Below, piece by piece: positions 57,500 to 64,000 of a stretch of 64,000 nt of DNA. Numbering within the stretch: position 1 is the first letter of the stretch; the number at the start of each line of letters is the position of its first letter. The stretch covers positions 186,001-250,000 of the forward strand of contig NW_006917099.1 in the NCBI RefSeq assembly GCF_000516985.1, in the 5' to 3' direction. The notes under the pieces are model-generated. The model saw nothing but the letters and a program-made list of their open reading frames with translations. It had not been told where the DNA came from and made no database searches. This DNA comes from Pestalotiopsis fici W106-1 (Eukaryota > Ascomycota > Sordariomycetes > Amphisphaeriales > Sporocadaceae). The translations under genes were made by a program, and so were the position numbers.

Positions 57500-60265
57500 G
57501 TTGGCGAGTGCTGCTGCATAAGCGGAGCCGGCGTTCAGGCGTATCAACATCAACGTTCTCAATCATGTATATTTGTCTAACAGGAAAGGAGAAATGTAAT
57601 CTACCATAGGCGGGAAGACTGGGTCATGGGCGGGAACCCGTTGACTACGAATTGCTTCATTGAACATACATAATAGATCACTGTGGAATTCTTTAACTTG
57701 AATTGGTTCTCATTTGATAGGATCAATTGTGTTTTGTGCCTCTTCGATCGAGGCTCATCAGAATTTGAATTGATTTCAGTGCCGCCCCCTCATGCACTGA
57801 GTTTTCAGTGTCGCGAACGAGCTTGAATCGCTATAGCATAGTCGTCGTCGCATTGTTGTCTGTGTTCCTTTCAATGTCTTACGTATATTGTTGCAACCGA
57901 GAAGGTCCAGCGGTGATCAAGAGCTATGCCCGCCAATCAGTCTGCTTCAACTGTGGCCATGATTTTGCTTTTTCCTCATCAATGTAACTCGGGAAGCCGT
58001 CAAATCTGTCACGGCGCTTACGCGGGCTGCCCTTCTCAACCCGCCCTTCGCGAACACAGGTTATGTAGTAATAATAACAAAGTCACAGTCAGTGAAATTG
58101 AATGAAAGAAAAATCTCTTCAATACTCCAAAGGATCCTGGCATTGATTCCGACAAAATAGCCGGTATTGTACTTGTCATAACCAGGCCACTGGTGAAAAC
58201 ATATACAATAGCAACAAGTTCACCACGATCGGTTATACTGGACTTCGAGTTGTCTTGGCGCTCTGAGACCCACAGAAGGTTCGAGAATCGAGAAATGCTA
58301 AGATATGCACATTTGCCAAATACCCTTCATAACTCCGACAAGAGTTGCACGATTTCAGGAAGGGCACACTGCAGATTGGGGCGTTATTAGTTTACGTAGA
58401 GGTTGTGCGCGGGGGGGTTTAAGAGGGGGGCTGAAATCCTCCCGCCTATCGTACCGCCTGGGTCTTTGGGACGATGTGCCCCCGGCCCCTGTTAGACTTT
58501 CATAAATGGAATGACGGCAGGACGGTTGGACGGGTGCAAGGATTGAGAGTACCAAGCGGGCGGGAGCAAGCGCCCGTATAACCGCAATACTATTACATTA
58601 TTTTCTCTATCTGTTTCTTTACATCAAACGGGACGTGACTAGTCCTCGACATGTGCACTTCCTCTTCCAGAGATTTATTTCTTCGCAGGTACAAAGTATA
58701 TTCCGCACATAGCTAAGTTTATGAAAGCGGCAAGTCTGGGGTATCATTGCAAGGAACGCTGCAACTCTCACTCGCAAGTTCAACCTCCTGGATTTCTCGT
58801 GGTACACAGCAACGAGGGCTCCATTGGACGGCCACTATGGGGCAAATCAGCACTCCTACAGCAGAGATGACCACTGAGGATACCGCTTTTTCTGCCTGTA
58901 GATGCAGCGCCAGGTAAACAACACTGACAGCCCGAGGCTATTGGACGAACCGTTCTTTATTCACTGGATATTGGACCGCTACTGTGATAAGTGGACCCAA
59001 GAGGGCTGGGTATTCTATACCTTGTCTCATCCTGTATAGCCGGCGTGATGACAGGTAGATTGAACTTGAAGCTCGCGTTTATGGGGGAATTTGCACAAAA
59101 AAAGAGTTCCCAAAAAGATCAATTCCCAGCCTGATAATTTTACGCTTCGGTTCATTCCCCGAGCCCTCCCTCGCGCATAGCACTTGGCTTGAACCAGACA
59201 CAGGGCGTTTGTGGACAGCACATCACAACTGTTTTTGTGCAAGGCAACGACCAGGGAAAATAAATAAATACAAAAAAAACATTGGGCTGGCAACAATGCT
59301 TTGGCTACCAGAATTATGTACCTAGGCTGATAAATCGATCCAGAGTCGAGGCCAAAGACGTCAACTAATCTGATTACCCCCCCGGTTCTCTCATATCAGC
59401 ACGACGTCGACGAAGTTGAGAGCTCGGTTCCATCTCTTTCCCTCTCCTTCCCACTTTGACCCAGACGCCTCGACCATATTCTGTCCTCTCCCAAAGCCTA
59501 TTTCACTTTCTCGTTGCGTTTTACAGCGTTCTTCCCCGTTCCCCGTTCTCGCCAGCAGAAACGGGTCAAAAAAAGAGGACCATTGAAAAGTTACGGCGGC
59601 AGCAATTCTGCTACTACTATTCAGCAGTTCGGAACGTACCCCTACGGACATTACATACCAACCGCACCTGTTTCGCCAGCTACGTAGGTATAGTACTCCA
59701 CGCGCGACTCATTGCAGACCGTGCTAGCAGTCAAGTCAACTGTCATCCCTCTCAACAAGTGCCATTGAGGATTCAGCACACCCAGCAACTGTGACGCCGC
59801 CAGTAACCTGTGCAACCGCACGTCCGATAATACAACAAACTCGTTGCAAGACTGACGCCTCAGCTGTTGTCGGCACCTCCCTCAATTTCCGAGTCCAGGA
59901 TCTTGGTGCATTGCTTGTTGCAATATCTACTATTGGAGAAAACACAGCATTGCACAGAATTCTCCTTGTCATAAAACAATATTTGTTTCCTACTCGAGGT
60001 ACAGGCCGAAGTGGTCTCGCTCCTTTTATTGCGTTGCGATTCATGCGCTTGAGCCAGACGTGCGCATCGATCCTTACTACTACTACCACTACTGCTGCAC
60101 TGAATACCTTACGTCTTGTCTCTTATTTTTTTTTGCCCCGGGGCCCGAGTCCGGCCAGAAGCAGCCTTACCTAAGACACACGTTTGGTGGTGGGATCCGC
60201 AGCGTAGCGGGCTTGGAGGCACCGACCGGCTTTAGACTTTCGAAAACTTGCCATAGTCTTCCCCA
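57500..60265. other. Intergenic, 2.8 kb
   Basis: No gene recognised. Short ORFs on both strands lack domains. The last ~850 nt (from about 59400) are CT-rich and probably the promoter and leader of the TPR-DnaJ gene. Confidence 0.4.
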
Positions 60266-62460
60266 ATGAAGAATATCTTCTCCTCCAAGAAATCAACCTC
60301 GCCAAAGAAGCCACAGACCGGCGAAAACGACGAGAACCGCAACCCTCGTCAGGCTTCGGAGCCATCTTCGCCCGTCAAATTTGCTTCTGCCCCTCCTTCT
60401 TACTCCTCAGCCACTGCGCTCAAGAGGGAAAGGGAATCCCCCAGAAAATCTACTAGACCCGCATCGCCCGCATCGCCCACGCCGCGAGAGCAACTTCCCA
60501 CCAAGCCAAGAAGTTCGCGATCCTTTGGTAGACAAAACACTGATTCTTCCTCGTCGTCGTCTTCGCGCCGCAGCAAGAAGCACGATCCCAATACTCATCC
60601 CCTCAATCTCCCGCCAGACGAGCGAGACAAGCGCTTGTCAGCCCTCTCCAACATGAGTAACCGCAGCTCCGTTGATAAGATGGACATCGATTCCAGCGCC
60701 CCTCCATCGTCGCCACCTCAGACCTCGTCTAGCAACGGTACCGTCCCTGTCAGCTCGCCGACCAACGGACGGAAAACGCCTCCCACAAATGGCGACGGGC
60801 CTGTTCCCCCTCCTCACAGATCCAATCCTTCGAGTCCAGTCCCTTCGCCTGCTGACGAGGCTGAATCTTACAAGAATATCGGCAACAAGTTTTTCAAGGA
60901 GAAAGATTACAAGAATGCCATTTTGCAGTACTCCAAGGGTATGACTACCCGACCTCACAAGAAAAATGAGTCCCAACCATGACTGACACTTGCCTCTTAG
61001 CTGTTGACCTGGTGCCAAACTCTGCTACTTACCTGAGCAACCGTGCCGCTGCTTACATGTCCAATGGCCAATATGAAGCTGCCCTAGAGGATTGCTCCCG
61101 CGCTGTAGACCTTGACCCGTCCAACCCCAAGTTTCTGTTGCGACTTGCTCGTATCTACACCAGTCTTGGTCGTCCCGAAGAGGCTCTCACTACTTTCAGC
61201 CGCATCGATCCACCAGCCTCGGCTAAGGACATGGCTCCCGCGAGGGAGATGCAACACCACATCAAGGCTGCTACCGATGCACTCGAGAATGGTACTTCGG
61301 GTTCAATGGTTTTGCATGCTCTCGATCAGGCTGAGAAGTTCCTGGGACTTGGTGCGCCCAAGCCTCGCAAGTGGCAGTTGATGCGTGGTGCGGCCTACCT
61401 TAAGATGGGAGGAATCAACTCCTTGGGCGAGGCGCAAAACGTTGCCATGTCTCTCTTGAGATACAACAGCTCGGACCCCGAGGCTTTGGTTCTGCGCGGT
61501 CGTGCTCTGTACGCACAAGGCGAGAATGACAAGGCTATCCAGCATTTCAGAAAGGCGCTGAGTGGCGACCCAGACTACCGAGATGCGATCAAGTACCTGA
61601 GAATTGTTCAAAAGCTTGATCGTATGAAGGAGGAGGGTAACACAGACTACAAGGCCGGTCGCTGGCAAGCCGCCTTTGACAAGTATAGCCAAGCTCTAGA
61701 GATTGATCCCGCCAACCGTGGTACCAACTCAAAGTTGTTCCAAAACCGTGCGCTGTGTCGCCTCAAGCTCAAGCAATATGACGATGCCATTGCAGACTGC
61801 GAGAAGGCCATTAGCCTGGACCCGTCGTACATGAAGGCACGCAAGACAAAGGCCAACGCTCTCGGCCAAGCCGAGCGATGGGAAGCTGCTGTCCAAGAAT
61901 GGAAGGCCATTCAAGAGATGGACCCCGAGGACCGCACTATTGCCAAGGAGATTCGCAAGGCTGAGCTCGAGCTCAAGAAGAGCCAGCGCAAGGACTACTA
62001 CAAGATTCTCGGTGTCTCCAAGGACGCCGATGACAACACCATCAAGAAGGCTTACCGAAAGGCGGCCATCGTCCACCACCCCGATAAGAACCAAGGCGAT
62101 CCTGAGGCAGAGGAGCGCTTCAAGGATATTGGAGAAGCTTACGAGACCTTGAGTGACCCTCAGTAAGTTCTCAGCCATAGATGAATATCTTAAAGCTGTT
62201 ACTAATTGTACCACAGGAAGCGAGCACGCTACGACAGTGGCGAGGATCTGATGGATCCCTCCGACATGTTTGGCGGTGGCGGAATGGGCGGAATGGGCGG
62301 TGGCATGGGCGGAATCGACCCTGAAATCCTCTTCAGCATGATGAATGGAGGTGGCTTTGGAGGCGGCGGCGGCGGCTTCCCTGGTGGTGGTGGTGCTCGC
62401 TTCTCCACAGGAGGTGGAAGATCAGCCGGCGGTTTCCCCGGCGGTTTCCACTTTGGCTGA
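60266..62460 (+). CDS. TPR and J-domain co-chaperone (DNAJC7-like)
   Basis: Three exons: 60266-60938, 61001-62162, 62217-62460; 692 residues. Residues 1-200 are Ser/Pro/Lys-rich and disordered. TPR units begin at about residue 203 ([20 protein letters not shown]) and run to about 540 ([60 protein letters not shown] and others). The J domain follows at about 555-620 ([20 protein letters not shown]) with HPD at 584-586, then a Gly/Met/Phe-rich tail. The order of TPRs then J domain is that of DNAJC7/Tpr2, which hands clients between Hsp90 and Hsp70 in the cytosol. The stop is TGA followed by CAA. The same frame stays open for 102 more codons to TAG at 62767-62769 and encodes a charged linker plus a hydrophobic segment, so a longer readthrough or variant product of about 795 residues is possible. 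Confidence 0.93.
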
Positions 62461-62769
62461 CAACCCGCCGAGTTCGAGTCCGAGGAGAGGGAAGACGGAG
62501 GCGAGGAGTCTCAGCATGAGTCAGAGTTTAGGAGGCGCCGTAGTCGTCGACATCGGCGCGCTGACCGTGATTCTGCGGCTGGGGGCTACAGAGGCCGTGA
62601 CCGCAGTCGAACCAAGTCAGGCAATGCCGACTTGGGAGACCGAGTAGCTCAGGTAAGGCGATGGGGCATATTCATTATTGCTGCCCTCGTATTCTTACCG
62701 CGTGAGCTGGCGGCGACTGCAATCGTGGCTCTGGGCCTCGTGTACATGTGCTTTGCTGTTTTCGCATAG
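62461..62769 (+). other. In-frame open extension after the TPR-DnaJ stop codon (possible readthrough region)
   Basis: 102 sense codons follow the TGA in the same frame. First comes an acidic stretch (PAEFESEEREDGGEESQHES), then an Arg-rich stretch (FRRRRSRRHRRADRD), then Gly/Arg/Ser. A hydrophobic stretch follows (WGIFIIAALVFLPRELAATA, then IVALGLVYMCFAVFA), and TAG ends it at 62767-62769. The composition is protein-like and would form a C-terminal membrane anchor. Whether it is translated is unknown. Confidence 0.4.
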
Positions 62770-63242
62770 TCATGACCGTGGCATTGTCTGGGATTCTTTG
62801 TGGATACGGTGGACGACATTCACGACATTCATGTAAGAGATGGGTGATATGATAAAAGACGAATGGGGGTATAGACTGGATTGGCAGCAGCATCATCATC
62901 AGCAGACCATCCGCCGTGCAACGCTCGACACTGAGTGGCTAGATCATTTACAGGCGTTTCGTTGGGGTTCTTCCTTGAAGTGGCAATCAACCACTAGACA
63001 AATGATTCTTCATACTGTTGTTTGTTGTGCTACAAAATCCGATGGCGAGCCGATCGAGCTTAATCGTTTCATAGTGCGATGAATGGATAGACCTTTTCAT
63101 TAGAATGAACGCTATTTCCTCCCTAATTGCATCACTGTACACCTGGCACTCTCTGACAATACCTGTCATATTTGCAATGCAGCGCAGATAAAGTCAGTAT
63201 TATCTATTTTTCTCTATGGGACCAATGTATCAGCTGTCACTG
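62770..63242. other. Convergent intergenic region
   Basis: Lies between the TPR-DnaJ locus (plus) and the glutathione synthetase stop (minus). AT-rich 3' UTR-like sequence with nothing else visible. Confidence 0.45.
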
Positions 63243-64000
63243 TCATATGAGTGCAACACTATCCATACACCCAAACCCAGCAGCAACACCGCCCTCCTCG
63301 CTCTGATCTCCCTTGGTGCGGAGCAAGTACCCAGCCATGTCATTCCAGCGCAGAACCTTGCTCTCATCCTTCTCGTTCTGGTCCCACAGGCAGGTGCCGT
63401 AGATACCGAGCTCACAGATGACGCCGCCGCTCTCCAGGTTGCCGTTGCGCAGGATTGTGTTGCGCACGGGTGGCGGCGTGATGAGCTCCATCAGGATGTA
63501 CGCACCCCAGTGTTCCTCGGGCTTGGACCGCAGAAACTCGGGAATGGCAGACCGGTAGATATTGTTGCCACCACCCTCACGCTGCGGCTTTAGCACGTAC
63601 CGCTTGCACTGCTCCGGGTCCAGTGCCAGCTTACGCGCCTCCTGGCCGGCTGCCGAGGTGTCCAGCGGGTAGATGTTGGTAAAGGTGGCCTCGAGGTCCT
63701 TGAGCGTCGTGTGCGTGGCCGGGGAGAGGAAGCGGTGCAGGATGGGAGCCGACGCGGACGTGTTGGGCGTTGCGAGCACCTGCTGTACCTTTTTGGTGCC
63801 GGCGACCTGCGTCAGGACCGTCGGACACTTGATGGCGGCGGAGCGCTCCAGGTGGTACCGGGCCTCCCAGGCGCTCTCGCTCGGGTAGTCCCCGGGCCCG
63901 TAGCCGCAGCGCATGTAGACGACGGCGACCTCAAAGGTGAGATGGGATAGTTGCGGCGGCGTGTACAGCAGCTGCCGCCCGTCGCCCTCGGCTAGCCTGG
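63243..64000 (-). CDS. gsh2: Glutathione synthetase, C-terminal part (truncated by window edge)
   Basis: The minus-strand frame is open from the window edge to the stop at 63243, giving about 252 codons of the C-terminal part. It starts within LTFEVAVVYMRCGYGPGDYP, continues ARYHLERSAAIKCPTVLTQV and AGTKKVQQVLA (substrate-binding domain). It has the ATP-grasp glycine-rich motif YVLKPQREGGGNNIY and EFLRSKPEEHWGAYILMELI. The segment GGVICELGIYGTCLWDQNEK leads to the Gly-rich lid and final VAAGFGCMDSVALI. The enzyme joins gamma-glutamylcysteine and glycine with ATP to form glutathione in the cytosol. The N-terminal half lies right of the window. Confidence 0.95.
   Translation of the reverse strand, partial: RLAEGDGRQLLYTPPQLSHLTFEVAVVYMRCGYGPGDYPSESAWEARYHLERSAAIKCPTVLTQVAGTKKVQQVLATPNTSASAPILHRFLSPATHTTLKDLEATFTNIYPLDTSAAGQEARKLALDPEQCKRYVLKPQREGGGNNIYRSAIPEFLRSKPEEHWGAYILMELITPPPVRNTILRNGNLESGGVICELGIYGTCLWDQNEKDESKVLRWNDMAGYLLRTKGDQSEEGGVAAGFGCMDSVALI

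Noticed and set aside
49859..64000. S-formylglutathione hydrolase and glutathione synthetase as a formaldehyde-detoxification cluster
   Set aside because: They are 13 kb apart with unrelated genes between and no shared promoter; proximity is probably accidental.

Overview
The window comes from a filamentous ascomycete. Genes carry short introns (mostly 40-70 nt) with GTRNGT donors. Start codons sit in CT-rich leaders. Intergenic DNA is dotted with TACCTACC-type runs. The proteins are closest in character to Sordariomycetes, probably Hypocreales; that placement is inferred from protein flavour, not from a phylogeny. Nothing bacterial or viral was seen, and no operons or CRISPR.

Layout, left to right: a truncated acidic protein of unknown function (minus, runs off the left edge). 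Then a 5.8 kb gene-poor stretch and a secreted Ala/Pro-rich protein (6344-7682). A tiny three-exon gene with a poly-cysteine tail follows (9320-9780, minus), which simple ORF calling misses. Next come a Zrt3-type ZIP zinc transporter (minus), a NUC1/EndoG-type mitochondrial nuclease (plus), the polyadenylation factor Pfs2 (minus), a DGAT1-type acyltransferase (plus), an intron-containing tRNA-Leu(AAG) and an MFS transporter (plus).

After a 6 kb gene-poor region lies a Yap-like bZIP factor whose last intron appears to be GC-AG. A further 5.9 kb gene-poor region is followed by an Stm1/SERBP1-type ribosome-binding protein. A doubtful small low-complexity ORF comes next, then a divergent pair: TFIIIA (minus) and the shared RNA polymerase subunit Rpb6 (plus). 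Further on are a small 8-cysteine secreted protein, S-formylglutathione hydrolase, Afi1 (minus), a 262-bp MITE with ~49-bp inverted repeats and TA target duplication, an EF-hand light-chain-like protein, a TPR-DnaJ co-chaperone, and the C-terminal part of glutathione synthetase (minus, runs off the right edge).

Most genes are housekeeping and functionally unlinked. The one functionally coherent pair is TFIIIA/RPB6, both parts of the transcription machinery sharing a 558-bp divergent promoter. The most unusual observations are: (1) 102 in-frame sense codons after the UGA of the TPR-DnaJ gene, encoding a charged linker and a hydrophobic tail; (2) the cryptic poly-Cys gene; (3) the MITE; (4) the GC-AG intron in the bZIP gene, whose retention would truncate the protein.
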